Positions 27,175-36,625 of a DNA stretch of 64,000 nt are shown piece by piece. Below the pieces are notes generated by a model. It was not told where the DNA came from. It worked only from the letters and a program-made list of their open reading frames with translations, and did not search any database. How positions within the stretch are numbered: the stretch's first letter is position 1; every line of letters starts with the position of its first letter. The stretch is from Verrucomicrobiota bacterium. GTDB lineage: Bacteria > Verrucomicrobiota > Verrucomicrobiia > Opitutales > Opitutaceae. The position numbers and the translations under genes are program-made. The stretch is from contig JAEWQP010000007.1 of assembly GCA_023399155.1 (NCBI GenBank), positions 85,608-149,607 on the forward strand, read 5' to 3'.

Positions 27175-28785
27175 ATGCCGCTTCGTGTAGCCGTGTGGTG
27201 TCCGCAAGGAGTGTCGGAACTTGCTCTCGCTGCGGCGTTGTGTCGGGAGCAACTTCCAGCCGACGCGGTAATTTGGTCGTGTGACCAGGCAGTCCCCGCC
27301 GCACCGTTCCCATCACAAGTTGACCTATGGCTAGTGCTTTGCGTGGCCGATCCACCTGATCCGCCTGCCTGGAGGTTTTTGCAGTCAGGCACGTGGGCGA
27401 TCTATCCAGGTGCGGCCAGCAGATGGACAGTTGCGACCCGCAAGGCTGTCGAGGTCTGGCGGCCCGAAGTCGTGTTGAGCGACCTACTTCCGGATGAGGT
27501 AGGCGCTGCATCTTGGCACGAATGGAGAGCCGTGCAGCCGTTCGGTTGGTTGCCTGCATGGGCGGACGAGATAGATGCACCGGGTGAGACTCCGTTACCC
27601 GTCTTGGTTCGCGGTCGGCGAAGCGCCGGGCATGGGTCGTGCAGTTTCGTATCCATGCTCGCTGAGGCTCTCGGTGGACAAGTCCACGAAGTAGCTGAAG
27701 TCGAAAACGACGCCCGTTTGTTTCGATCTATATCTCGTGCGCGTCGGGTAATCCTGTACGAGGTGGATCCGGTATTTGCCGGAATAGTTCTGCGCAATGC
27801 CAACCGACAAGGCTCACGGGCAGTGGTGCTGGCCGGTGCTCTTGGGGCCCGTCTACGCAGCGCATTCATGGGTGGCATTCCGGCCTGGATGGGAACGCCG
27901 GACTTTCTCGAGCAGACGGGCGGCCGATTGGAACCGATGCTTCGACCCATGGTGCGGGCACTGTTCAGCGCCGCCGATCCGCGGCAAGAGGCCGTCCCTG
28001 ACTGGTCGTGGGTCGCATGGATGCAGTCACTCGCGAATCCTTCCACTTCGTGCGGAGAACTTGTGGATGCAGTTGCGTTCACGATGCGATACGCCGCGGG
28101 TGAATCCGAGTTGGGAACCCCGCCATCCGCGCCCGTTCGTCGATGGTTCTTCGAGGCGCTTGAAGAACTCTGGCACGCACATCCTCCTGCGGTGTGCGGG
28201 GCGGAGGCGCAACGGGCGGCATGTGTCTTGCGCCGCCTCCTGCTGATCGGGGCAGCTGATGAGGCAGACCTTAATCTCCTTGCCCGCGTGTATGCGCTCC
28301 GAGGCGATGCAGATGGTGCGGATTGGGCACTCCAGCGGTTTGTTGAGATGACCGGAGGGGAGGCGCGCGAGCTCCCGGGGGCTATCGCATTGGGGCTGTG
28401 GCGTCGCGGTGCTGCCCACGACGGACTTCGCATTCTGCGTTCGCGTGCTCAGAGGCCGGCAAGCTCGCCTATGGCTTGTTTCGTTCTGGCTGTCGCCGCC
28501 GAGTTGCTTTGTGCGGAGGACGTCCTCACTTCGAACTTGGACCGCCTCGTTGCCGTTGCGCCGGGGTTCCTGCAGGAGGACGCCGCCGATGGCCGATGGG
28601 CGTTGTCCGCCCTCATTTCGCGCATCGCGGGCGATGACACATCGACTGCACGCTGGCTTGCCCGGGCGGATTCGCATCGCGCTGGCAACGCGCACCTGAT
28701 GCAGGTTTGTGCAGAAACGAGTCCGCGTCCCAGGCCCATCGATGAACGGTGGTCCGTTCTCTTCAACCGATACTCCAGTTGTTGA
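27175..28785 (+). CDS. Glycan-locus protein of unknown function with helical-repeat C-terminal half
   Basis: Protein of 536 residues that I do not recognise. The first 120 residues alternate beta and helix like a Rossmann or GT-B N-domain (MPLRVAVWCPQGVSELALAA, QVDLWLVLCVADPPDPPAW). Residues 140-260 also look alpha/beta. From about 340 the sequence is mainly helical with TPR-like pairs (NLLARVYALRGDADGADWAL, AIALGLWRRGAAHDGLRILR). The stop is 4 bp before the sulfotransferase start, so it opens that operon. A longer in-frame extension upstream to 26674 is antisense to the epimerase and rejected. The ATG at 27175 has a GGAG just upstream. Base composition from here to about 31.5 kb looks less GC-rich than its surroundings. 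Confidence 0.7.
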   Translation: MPLRVAVWCPQGVSELALAAALCREQLPADAVIWSCDQAVPAAPFPSQVDLWLVLCVADPPDPPAWRFLQSGTWAIYPGAASRWTVATRKAVEVWRPEVVLSDLLPDEVGAASWHEWRAVQPFGWLPAWADEIDAPGETPLPVLVRGRRSAGHGSCSFVSMLAEALGGQVHEVAEVENDARLFRSISRARRVILYEVDPVFAGIVLRNANRQGSRAVVLAGALGARLRSAFMGGIPAWMGTPDFLEQTGGRLEPMLRPMVRALFSAADPRQEAVPDWSWVAWMQSLANPSTSCGELVDAVAFTMRYAAGESELGTPPSAPVRRWFFEALEELWHAHPPAVCGAEAQRAACVLRRLLLIGAADEADLNLLARVYALRGDADGADWALQRFVEMTGGEARELPGAIALGLWRRGAAHDGLRILRSRAQRPASSPMACFVLAVAAELLCAEDVLTSNLDRLVAVAPGFLQEDAADGRWALSALISRIAGDDTSTARWLARADSHRAGNAHLMQVCAETSPRPRPIDERWSVLFNRYSSC

Positions 28786-28789
28786 TTTC

Positions 28790-30208
28790 ATGAGCCCACC
28801 AGCCATTGGGGAACCGGATGGTCCGTTGTCGCCGATCATTATCTTGGGCATGCATCGAAGCGGGACTTCGTACCTGGCGAGTGTCGTGGGTGCGATCGGC
28901 GTGAACATCGGGACATCGTTGCTGGAGGCGGCTCCCGACAATCCGCGCGGCTATTTTGAGGACCGCGACTTTGTCGAGTTTCAGGCAGGTGTATTGACGC
29001 GCGTCGTCCCAGAACAAGGAGCGGGTTCTCCGCTCGGCAACATCCTCGTGCGGCATGTCGACCGAATTGAGCTGACCCCGGAGGAGAGAGAGCACGCCGT
29101 CCGGCTGACCGCGGACCGTGAAGGCCAGAGCGTTTGGGGTTGGAAGGACCCGCGCACCTGCCTCTTGCTTGACTACTGGCTCGAGCGATACCCCGGGGCG
29201 ACATTGATCGCCGCCTATCGACATCCTCTCGAGGTGTATGCCTCGATCATTCGGCGGCAGAAACTCCAGGTGATCGGCGACGAGTCGCTCATCATCGACA
29301 CGTGGACCGCGTATAACAGTGCGATCGCCCGCGTTTGGGCGGGGCACCGTGGTCGGAAGTTCCTCATCGGCACGGGAGAGGTTTTCGGCGACCCGGCAAC
29401 GCTGGCCGAGGCGATCCGCTCGCGGCTCGGACTACCGATGCCGGGCCCTGCCGATCATCTGCCTTCGTTTGAGGCGGCGGAGTTTACGCGACTTCCGGTA
29501 GATCGTGGCGCGCATACCTGCTTCTCGGCGGCATTTCCGGAGGCGGGACGCGTTTTTGACGGGCTCCAGGGATTGGCTGACATCCCGTTGGCGTTCACTG
29601 AAGCGGATGCTCCGATCTGGACGCCGCTCCGAAGGTGGATTTCTTCGATTCCTGGCGCGGCGAGGCTGTCGCTCCCAATCATCGTCAATCTCGTATCTCC
29701 CGAACTGGGCATCTTGCGCGCCGAGCTTTTCCGAAGTGCTGTCGCAACTGCCATTGAAACCAGCCGCGCAAATGTGGAAATCATGCGGAATTTCGAGATC
29801 CCCCAAAGCGCGCACCTGAAACAGCAGCAGATCGCGGCGCAGAACTCAGCTGAGCTGACAGAATGGAGGGCGAACCACCTGGTTTCCCGGTTGAACCTCC
29901 GTGAAGGTGCTCGGCCCATTTTCATTTGGGGCAAGAACTCCTTGGGTCAGCGGGTAGCTGAATTGCTCTCAGCCAGGGGCCTGGCTCCTGCCGGTACCAT
30001 CGATCGATCTGGAGCAGGCGGTTCGATGACACCGCAGGAGTTTTTCGCGAATGGAGAGCTTTCGAACGCTGATCGCGTTTGCGTTTTGATCTGCTCGAAG
30101 TCGGCGCAGACCGAGATTTGCGCGCAATTGGCGGCATTCGGTTTACGCCGGGAGGAGGACTTCTTCGCGTTGCCGGACACAATCACCGAGACTTTCCATG
30201 AATCCTAA
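28790..30208 (+). CDS. Sulfotransferase with C-terminal Rossmann-like module
   Basis: Protein of 472 residues. The N-terminal part is a PAPS-dependent sulfotransferase: the 5'-phosphosulfate loop LGMHRSGTSYLASVVG at residues 19-34, then WGWKDPRTCLLL and AAYRHPLEVYASI, which correspond to the 3'-phosphate binding strand. From residue 373 comes a separate module (PIFIWGKNSLGQRVAELLSA ... VCVLICSKSAQTEICAQL ... LRREEDFFALPD) also present at the ends of the next three proteins. This copy has lost the usual VDS motif (TIDRSGAGGS). An in-frame ATG at 28742 is an alternative start overlapping the previous gene. It probably sulfates a sugar of the surface glycan. Confidence 0.85.
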   Translation: MSPPAIGEPDGPLSPIIILGMHRSGTSYLASVVGAIGVNIGTSLLEAAPDNPRGYFEDRDFVEFQAGVLTRVVPEQGAGSPLGNILVRHVDRIELTPEEREHAVRLTADREGQSVWGWKDPRTCLLLDYWLERYPGATLIAAYRHPLEVYASIIRRQKLQVIGDESLIIDTWTAYNSAIARVWAGHRGRKFLIGTGEVFGDPATLAEAIRSRLGLPMPGPADHLPSFEAAEFTRLPVDRGAHTCFSAAFPEAGRVFDGLQGLADIPLAFTEADAPIWTPLRRWISSIPGAARLSLPIIVNLVSPELGILRAELFRSAVATAIETSRANVEIMRNFEIPQSAHLKQQQIAAQNSAELTEWRANHLVSRLNLREGARPIFIWGKNSLGQRVAELLSARGLAPAGTIDRSGAGGSMTPQEFFANGELSNADRVCVLICSKSAQTEICAQLAAFGLRREEDFFALPDTITETFHES

Positions 30209-31454
30209 CCCACAAGACGAATCCCAGACGGCGACAGGTATCACCGATACGCGTACGCCGACGTGTGAGCCGCTGCTTGGAATGACGACCCGGGAGGAGC
30301 AGGATTTCCTGCGCGCTTATGGTCGAAACCAATTCACGGGAGCGGGCGCAATCGTCGACCTCGGTTCCTGGCTGGGCTCCACCGCGATCCCCCTGGCGCA
30401 AGGACTCTCCCAGAACCCCAGCGCGACGGGAGTTGTTCGAGCGTACGATCTGTTCCGTTGGGAAGACTGGATGGAGCCGTTTGCGCAGGAACTGACCGGG
30501 AGGTTCAAACCGGGGGATTCGTTTCTTCCGGAGTTCAAGCGTCGACTCGGGCCCTCGGAGAGATGGGTGGAGACCCGCCCTGGCGACCTGCACAAGGCCA
30601 GCTGGCACGAGGGGCCGATCGAACTCCTGGTGGTCGATGCCATGAAGACCTGGTCGTTGTGCTCAGCGATATCGCGGGTTTTCTTTCCGCATTTGATTCC
30701 CGGGCGCAGCTTGGTTGTGCACCAGGATTTCAAGTTCTGGGCGTGTCATTGGATTCACCTGGTTACGTATCGCCTGCGTTCATACCTGAAGATCGAACGC
30801 GACCTGGAACAGTCTTCGACGACTGTTTTCCGGTTGGAGGGCGCGATACCTGAGGACCTCCTGTCGCGAGACTACACGCCGGCCGACTTCAGTACTGCTG
30901 AAGTTGCGCAGGCATATCGTTACTGGATGGAATCCATTCGGTGTGAAGCCCGCAGTATGTTGCTCTATGCAGAAGTCCTCGCGCTTCTAGATATCGGAGA
31001 TCGAGAAACTGCTCGCGTGCGACTGTTGGAAGTCTTGGGGGGAGACGCTGCTCCTCCGGCTCCTTTTGTTCAGTTGCTCCGGGCGCGGGACGATACGTTG
31101 GTTTCGGCTGACGTGTGGAAACGTTCCGGTCAGCCCCTCTTGGAGGATGCGGTCGCTCTGGCAGCCAATACTGGACGGGAGATTTATATATGGGGTGCCG
31201 GCACGGGTGGCCGAAAGGCATTGGCACGATATCCGAGGCTTGGGAGTTTAGTACGAGCGTGTGTGGACAGCGACAAAGCCAAACAGGGAAGTCGACTGGA
31301 GCACTTGACGGTGGTTCTACCGAGCAGCCTTCGTTTCAACGAACCGAGACCTTATATCGTGATCGCCAGTATTTACGCCACGGAGATCGCTGACCAATTG
31401 CGATCCCTGGGGCTCGAGCGAGGTCGAGATTTTCGCGTCGCGGACCTATCATGA
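30198..31454 (+). CDS. SAM-dependent methyltransferase-like protein with C-terminal Rossmann-like module
   Basis: Protein of 418 residues overlapping the sulfotransferase by 11 bp. Residues 45-200 form a class I methyltransferase fold of the Methyltransf_24 type: AIVDLGSWLGSTAIPLAQGL is motif I, LLVVDAMKTW is the equivalent of the acidic strand 4, and VVHQDFKFW is the following His/Asp strand. A helical linker (215-320) precedes the shared module from residue 326: IYIWGAGTGGRKALARY, VRACVDSDKAKQGSRLE, YIVIASIYATEIADQLRSLG, ending RDFRVADLS. The module resembles the C-terminal Rossmann-like domain of sugar C-methyltransferases (PF08484 type). Sugar or glycan methylation is the likely role. Confidence 0.78.
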   Translation: MNPNPQDESQTATGITDTRTPTCEPLLGMTTREEQDFLRAYGRNQFTGAGAIVDLGSWLGSTAIPLAQGLSQNPSATGVVRAYDLFRWEDWMEPFAQELTGRFKPGDSFLPEFKRRLGPSERWVETRPGDLHKASWHEGPIELLVVDAMKTWSLCSAISRVFFPHLIPGRSLVVHQDFKFWACHWIHLVTYRLRSYLKIERDLEQSSTTVFRLEGAIPEDLLSRDYTPADFSTAEVAQAYRYWMESIRCEARSMLLYAEVLALLDIGDRETARVRLLEVLGGDAAPPAPFVQLLRARDDTLVSADVWKRSGQPLLEDAVALAANTGREIYIWGAGTGGRKALARYPRLGSLVRACVDSDKAKQGSRLEHLTVVLPSSLRFNEPRPYIVIASIYATEIADQLRSLGLERGRDFRVADLS

Positions 31455-31464
31455 CTCGCTCTCC

Positions 31465-32973
31465 ATGATGCGAGCCACGTTCTGCCTGAACGGTCCCGAC
31501 GAGGTTAACGGGCCCAATGTGTGGCTCACGCGGCATCTGCCTCTTTTGCGCGCACACGGCATCGATCCCGAGATTCACTACCTGAGTTGGTATCCGGAAA
31601 AACCGTGCAGGTTCCGTCGTCGTCTCGAGGCGGCCGGCGTGCCGACTCGTTTCGTGCGTCTGACGCGCTTCTTGGAGGACAATATTGAAGCCATCCTCCG
31701 TCCGCTCGTGGATGACCCCCCTCACGTGTTCGTGCCGAACTACTCGGTGCCCGGGCACTTTGCCGCGCGTTTCCTGCGCGAGGCGGGTGTGGTGACGATC
31801 GGCGTCCTCCATTCCGACGATCCCTATTACCACGACATCCTCGACATGTTCGCGAACGGTCCTGCTGCGTGGCGCCTGTCCGGCCTCGTGGGCGTGTCCC
31901 GCTTCCTTGCAGATCTTGTCAAGAGCGAGCTGAAGACCGCCGTCCCTTACCTCGATGCGCCCTATGGAGCCCCGATGCCGCGCTCGGCCGCACGCCATGA
32001 TCCCGGCGCCTTTCGCCTCGTCTATTGCGGACGCCTGGTCGAGCGGCAGAAACGTGTGCGGCGTGTGGCCGAATCGATGGTCGCCGCAGTTGATGCGGTC
32101 CAGGGCTGCGAAGGTGCGCTTTATGGCGACGGTCCGGAACGAGAGCCGCTCCGGCAATATCTCCAGACCGCATCCCCGGACGGACGCGTGGCACTGGGTG
32201 GTATCCTGGAGCCGGATGCAATTCAGGAGCACATGCTCAAGGCCCAGGCATTCGTGCTGCTGTCCGACTTCGAGGGCCTCTCCATTGCACTCATGGAGGC
32301 GATGGCGTCAGGGCTGGTTCCCATCATCGCCCGCATGCGCAGTGGCTCCGAAGATCTCGTCGTCGATGGGGTCAATGGATTTGTCGTCGATCCGGACGAC
32401 AAGGAGGCCTTTGTACGAGCCGTGCGATCGATGGCCATGGATCCGGTACGGTGGCGGGAGCTTTCGGCTGCGGCACGTGAGACGATCGTCGCGCGCGGGT
32501 ATTCTGCCGAGCAATGTGCGGAACGTTGGGCGGGTTTTCTCAGGAGGCTCGTGGCTGGCCAAGAGCTGCGCACCGTGAGCACACCTCCGCAAGACGAATG
32601 GCACCTTCCGCCACGCAGTTCGAGGCCTGACGGGATCCGATCCCAGGATTGTCGCAATGTTCGCGGCGCCCTCGAGTCGGCGCTTGGAGCCGGTCGCCCG
32701 GTGTATCTTTGGGGAGCGAGCCTCGCTGGCGAGGTCTTCATCAATTCGAATTCGCAATTTGCGACGCGGCTTTCCGGCTTCGTCGATTCCAATGCCGCCA
32801 AGCACGGCACACGATTTCGTGGTCTGGAGGTGTTTTCGCCCGAGACTTTGTCTGCGATGCGCTCAGCCGGAGACCAGCCGTTTGTTGTGATCACGTCGCA
32901 GTTCGCCGCGGAGATCGGTGCATGGCTTGTGGATGCGGGTTTCATCGAGGAGCTGGATTTCGTGGCCAGCTGA
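31465..32973 (+). CDS. GT4-family glycosyltransferase with C-terminal Rossmann-like module
   Basis: GT-B glycosyltransferase of 502 residues starting 11 bp after the methyltransferase. The N-lobe has NGPNVWLTRHLPLLRAHGI and VTIGVLHSDDPYY. The C-lobe has LVYCGRLVERQKRVRRV and the donor-binding E-x7-E stretch FEGLSIALMEAMASGLVP of GT4. A short linker leads to the shared module at residue 410: VYLWGASLAGEVFI, LSGFVDSNAAKHGTRFRGLEV, FVVITSQFAAEIGAWLVDAG, ending ELDFVAS. Donor and acceptor sugars cannot be inferred. Confidence 0.87.
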   Translation: MMRATFCLNGPDEVNGPNVWLTRHLPLLRAHGIDPEIHYLSWYPEKPCRFRRRLEAAGVPTRFVRLTRFLEDNIEAILRPLVDDPPHVFVPNYSVPGHFAARFLREAGVVTIGVLHSDDPYYHDILDMFANGPAAWRLSGLVGVSRFLADLVKSELKTAVPYLDAPYGAPMPRSAARHDPGAFRLVYCGRLVERQKRVRRVAESMVAAVDAVQGCEGALYGDGPEREPLRQYLQTASPDGRVALGGILEPDAIQEHMLKAQAFVLLSDFEGLSIALMEAMASGLVPIIARMRSGSEDLVVDGVNGFVVDPDDKEAFVRAVRSMAMDPVRWRELSAAARETIVARGYSAEQCAERWAGFLRRLVAGQELRTVSTPPQDEWHLPPRSSRPDGIRSQDCRNVRGALESALGAGRPVYLWGASLAGEVFINSNSQFATRLSGFVDSNAAKHGTRFRGLEVFSPETLSAMRSAGDQPFVVITSQFAAEIGAWLVDAGFIEELDFVAS

Positions 32974-32985
32974 ACCGACACGGAC

Positions 32986-34434
32986 ATGATGCTGTACATC
33001 TGCCAGGATGGCGAGGCGCCGAGTGGTGTGGCGACCTACGGGCGGGCAATGCTTCGTGCGCTCCAGTCGTCATCGATGCTGCTGCTGAACGTGGATGAGG
33101 CGGCTTCCTGCGGGAACGACCAGAGGCGTATCCGACATATTTCGACGTCTCGCAGCCATGACGCCGGGGCGATCGCCGATGACCTCCGGGCGATGCTTTC
33201 GGATGGTGGGCGCGTCACGCTCCTTCCCAACACGGGGGACACGCCTTGGGAGGCGACGCGTCTGTTGCTGGACGGCATGCCGGAGCCGGCGCGCCGGTTG
33301 GTGCGCGTGCTCGGCATCGTGCACAGCGACATGGAGACGCAGTATGCGCTCGCGGAGCGATATCTTCCGATCGCGCCGGTGTGGGTCGGGGTGAGCCGGC
33401 GTTGCGCGGAGGAACTTCGGCGACGCATTGGACCGCAAGGCGGGTGCGTGCACGAACTCCCGTACCCGATCGAATCGACACCGGATATTTCCCGCGGCGC
33501 GGCACAGGATCGGATCCTGCGTCTCGCCTACGTTGGCCGGCTCGAGGAGCCGCAGAAACGGGTCTCGCGCCTCGCCGCTGTGCTCGAGCGTTTGGCGGCA
33601 TCGGATACCGAGTTCTCGGCTACGGTGGCGGGTGACGGGCCGGCGCGTGGCGAGTTTGGGGAGCGACTGCGGCGGGCGGGCGGGGTCGTGCAGCAGCGCG
33701 TCACCATCACCGGTGCGCTCGATCGTGCCGGTGTGGCTGGCATCTGGCGCACGCATGATGTGTGTGTCCTTGCTTCGGCGTATGAAGGGATGCCACTCGC
33801 TCTGCTCGAAGCCATGTCGGCCGGCGTCTGCCCCGTCGTGATGGCTGTCGATTCCGGGCTGCCCGAGTTGCTCGTGGATCGGGTCAACGCGCGCGTCGTG
33901 CCGCAGGGTGACGTGTCGGCGATGGTGGAGGTGTTGGTTGAGCTGTCGAGGGATCGGCCGCAGATTCTTCGCCTCGGCGAGGCGGCGCGCGAAACGGTTC
34001 GCATGCGATTCTCGCCTGAAATCCATTTCAGACGACTTCACGAGATCCTCGACGAACTCTGGACGATGCCGCCGCCGGATCCATCCAAGGTGCCGCCCGA
34101 TCACACGGCGTCCGCAGTGGCAGACATCGTGCAGCAAGCGAAACGCGCCGCAAAACCGGTGGCTGTCTTTGGCGCCGGCATGTTCGGGCGCAAGGTCGTG
34201 GATGCGTGTCTCGCGGCCGGACTCGAGGTGGCTGCACTCGTCGATTCTGATCCGGCGCGGCGCGGATGGAATTACCGAGGGCTGGCTTGCGGCGGCCCCG
34301 ATGACCTTGTGCGTTTCAGCGAATGCGCGATCGCGATCGGCTCGTTGCAGTTCGCCCACGAGATGAGACTGCGGGTCGTGGATGTATTTGTCGCCCGCTC
34401 GCTGCCGTGTCCCCAGGTAGTGGCTGCCCCATGA
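32986..34434 (+). CDS. GT4-family glycosyltransferase with C-terminal Rossmann-like module
   Basis: Second GT-B enzyme, 482 residues, 12 bp after the first. The N-terminus EAPSGVATYGRAMLRAL is the nucleotide-sugar glycine loop region; LRLAYVGRLEEPQKRVSRL and YEGMPLALLEAMSAGVCP give the C-lobe with the E-x7-E pair. The shared module starts near residue 389: VAVFGAGMFGRKVVDACLA, VAALVDSDPARRGWNYRGLAC, CAIAIGSLQFAHEMRL. Its last segment is the most divergent of the four. The stop overlaps the start of the GT2 gene by 4 bp (ATGA). Confidence 0.87.
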   Translation: MMLYICQDGEAPSGVATYGRAMLRALQSSSMLLLNVDEAASCGNDQRRIRHISTSRSHDAGAIADDLRAMLSDGGRVTLLPNTGDTPWEATRLLLDGMPEPARRLVRVLGIVHSDMETQYALAERYLPIAPVWVGVSRRCAEELRRRIGPQGGCVHELPYPIESTPDISRGAAQDRILRLAYVGRLEEPQKRVSRLAAVLERLAASDTEFSATVAGDGPARGEFGERLRRAGGVVQQRVTITGALDRAGVAGIWRTHDVCVLASAYEGMPLALLEAMSAGVCPVVMAVDSGLPELLVDRVNARVVPQGDVSAMVEVLVELSRDRPQILRLGEAARETVRMRFSPEIHFRRLHEILDELWTMPPPDPSKVPPDHTASAVADIVQQAKRAAKPVAVFGAGMFGRKVVDACLAAGLEVAALVDSDPARRGWNYRGLACGGPDDLVRFSECAIAIGSLQFAHEMRLRVVDVFVARSLPCPQVVAAP

Positions 34435-35597
34435 CGAGGCTCACGGTCATGCTTTGCGCTCGCGATGCGGCGGCGACAATCGGGCGTGCCGTCTCCTCGG
34501 TGCTGGGGGAAGCGGATTGTCGACTGCTCCTTGTCGATGATGCCTGTCGCGACGCCACGGTGGACGCTGCGCGCAACGTGGCCGGTGAGCGACTCGTGGT
34601 CGTGAGGTCCCCCGCGCCGGGAGGCATTCCGCGCGCGCGCCAGGCCGCACTCGAAGCCTGCGAGACCGAGTACGCGGCCTGGCTCGATGCGGACGATGCG
34701 TGGGTGCCCGGCCGTGTCGCGCGCATCCTCGCGGCGCTCGAGGGCGGTGCCGATGTGTTTTGCGAGGCGATCGATCTGGTCGACGGCGCCAGCGGGCGCA
34801 GCGTGCGGAGGCTCGATGTGCCGGGGTTTGTCCGGCGCGAGCGGAATCCCGCGAGATTGTTCGAGCGCAACCACCTGCCCGGAGATACGCAGGTGGGGTT
34901 TCGCGTGGAGACGTTTCGCGCCGCCGGCGGGTATGATCCGGGGGTTTACGGTGTGGAGAGCTTCGACCTCCTCCTGCGCGCGATCGTCGGTGGCGCCAGG
35001 TTCGCGTATGGGGATGCCGCGGGGTATCGGATGTACGCCTACGCGGGCAGTGTCTCACGCAACCTTGAACGGCAGCGTGCCGCGCTGGCGCTGGCGCTGA
35101 GGAAGCACGAGTTTGCCCGCGTGCGTCAGCTGTGCCTTGCGGCCGGTCAGCCGGGACGCGTGGCCGCATGGGTGCTTGTCTCGATGGCGCTTTTTCGCAA
35201 CGAGCCGGAGGCGGCGCTGCGGTTTCTCGAGGAGGCTTCGCCGGCCGGGGCCGATCCCGACCAGGTCCTCGAGCACGATGGACCGTGGCCGATTCGCGAG
35301 GGCTGGCGACGTGCGTTTCAGCGCGGGACCTGCCTGGCACTGATCGGCGGTCGGGACGATGAGGCCGAGCAGGAGTTTCGGCGGGCCGAGGGCCTCGAGC
35401 CGACCGCAGAGGTCTCCAACAACCTGGGCGTCGTCCTCGCGCGACTCGGCCGGCTCGAGGCCGCGGATGCTTGCTGGCGTGATGCGGAGCGGCGATTTCC
35501 CGGGTACCTCGACGCGAGGCGAAACCTCCAGGACGCGGCGGGCCATTTTATCACGACCCACCCCTTGCGGCGTCAGGCGAGCCGGTCCGAGTATTGA
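34431..35597 (+). CDS. GT2-family glycosyltransferase with TPR-like C-terminal region
   Basis: GT-A glycosyltransferase of 388 residues. N-terminus LTVMLCARDAAATIGRAVSS, CRLLLVDDACRDATVDAA and the metal/donor DxD in AAWLDADDAWVPGR are typical of GT2. The C-terminal 120 residues are helical, with a recognisable TPR pair (EVSNNLGVVLARLGRLEAAD, then CWRDAERRFPGYLDA). Unlike the four proteins encoded upstream it lacks the Rossmann-like module. It starts within the stop of the preceding gene and is followed 54 bp later by the sugar epimerase. Confidence 0.87.
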   Translation: MTRLTVMLCARDAAATIGRAVSSVLGEADCRLLLVDDACRDATVDAARNVAGERLVVVRSPAPGGIPRARQAALEACETEYAAWLDADDAWVPGRVARILAALEGGADVFCEAIDLVDGASGRSVRRLDVPGFVRRERNPARLFERNHLPGDTQVGFRVETFRAAGGYDPGVYGVESFDLLLRAIVGGARFAYGDAAGYRMYAYAGSVSRNLERQRAALALALRKHEFARVRQLCLAAGQPGRVAAWVLVSMALFRNEPEAALRFLEEASPAGADPDQVLEHDGPWPIREGWRRAFQRGTCLALIGGRDDEAEQEFRRAEGLEPTAEVSNNLGVVLARLGRLEAADACWRDAERRFPGYLDARRNLQDAAGHFITTHPLRRQASRSEY

Positions 35598-35651
35598 TTT
35601 GTATCGCACGAGGCCGGCCCGGGCCGAAGATCCGGGTCCAACGTACCACGC

Positions 35652-36611
35652 ATGGCCACTGTCCTAGTCACCGGCGCTGCCGGATTCATCGGCTCCCATC
35701 TTGCGGAGCGTCTGTTGGCCGATGGGCACGAGGTGATCGGTGTGGACAACTTCGATCCATTCTATCCGCGGGCCGCGAAGGAGCGGAATCTTGTCGTCGC
35801 CCGGACCGCCGGCCGGTTCCGGTTTTGCGAGATCGACCTCCGGGACGCGGGCGCGCTGGCGGCGGCGGTCGGGCAGGCGGGCGGCGGGCTCGATGCCATC
35901 GTTCACCTCGCGGCCAAGGCCGGTGTGCGGCCCTCGATGAGTGACCCGGTCGGGTATCAGGAGGTCAACGTCGCGGGCACGCAGAACCTTCTCCAGCTCG
36001 CGCGCCATCACCATGTACCGCAGTTCGTTTTCGCGAGTTCCTCGAGCGTCTATGGGATCAACCCGAATGTCCCGTGGCGCGAGGATGACACCGTGCTGCG
36101 TCCGATCAGTCCCTATGCGAGCAACAAGGTCAGCGCGGAGCTCATGGGCCACGTCTATTCCCATCTCTACGGGATCCGCTTCCTCGCGCTGCGCTTCTTC
36201 ACCGTCTACGGCCCGCGCCAGCGGCCGGACCTCGCCATCCACAAGTTCTCGCGACTGATCCGCGAAGGGAAACCCCTGCCGTTCTTTGGCGACGGATCGA
36301 CACGCCGCGACTACACATTTGTCGGCGACGCCGTGGACGGCATCGTCGCGGCTCTTGGATACACGCGCACCCCGTACGAGGTGATCAACATCGGGCACAA
36401 CGAACCGGTCTCGCTCGCCGAGCTCACCGGCCAGCTGGAGTCGGCGCTCGGTCGCCGCGCCATCCTCGACCACCAGCCGGAGCAGCCGGGAGATGTGCCG
36501 CAGACGTGGGCGGACCTGACGAAGGCGCGCAGCCTGCTCGGTTACCAGCCGCGCGTCACGCTGCGCGACGGATTGCGGGCATTTGTCGATTGGCTGGATC
36601 GCGAGGGTTGA
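35652..36611 (+). CDS. NAD-dependent nucleotide-sugar epimerase (UDP-glucuronate 4-epimerase-like)
   Basis: Extended SDR of 319 residues. N-terminal cofactor loop VLVTGAAGFIGSHLAERLL with a GVDNFDPFY segment, AKAGVRPSMSDP, catalytic Ser in FASSSSVYGINPN, Tyr/Lys pair in SPYASNKVSAELM, and RFFTVYGPRQRPDLAIHKF. This combination (DNFxxxY, AGVRxS, YGPxxRPDMA) fits UDP-glucuronate/GlcNAc-type 4-epimerases such as those of capsule loci. It probably provides an activated uronic acid or related sugar for the glycosyltransferases upstream. Confidence 0.9.
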   Translation: MATVLVTGAAGFIGSHLAERLLADGHEVIGVDNFDPFYPRAAKERNLVVARTAGRFRFCEIDLRDAGALAAAVGQAGGGLDAIVHLAAKAGVRPSMSDPVGYQEVNVAGTQNLLQLARHHHVPQFVFASSSSVYGINPNVPWREDDTVLRPISPYASNKVSAELMGHVYSHLYGIRFLALRFFTVYGPRQRPDLAIHKFSRLIREGKPLPFFGDGSTRRDYTFVGDAVDGIVAALGYTRTPYEVINIGHNEPVSLAELTGQLESALGRRAILDHQPEQPGDVPQTWADLTKARSLLGYQPRVTLRDGLRAFVDWLDREG

Positions 36612-36625
36612 GCCAAGCTCCCACC

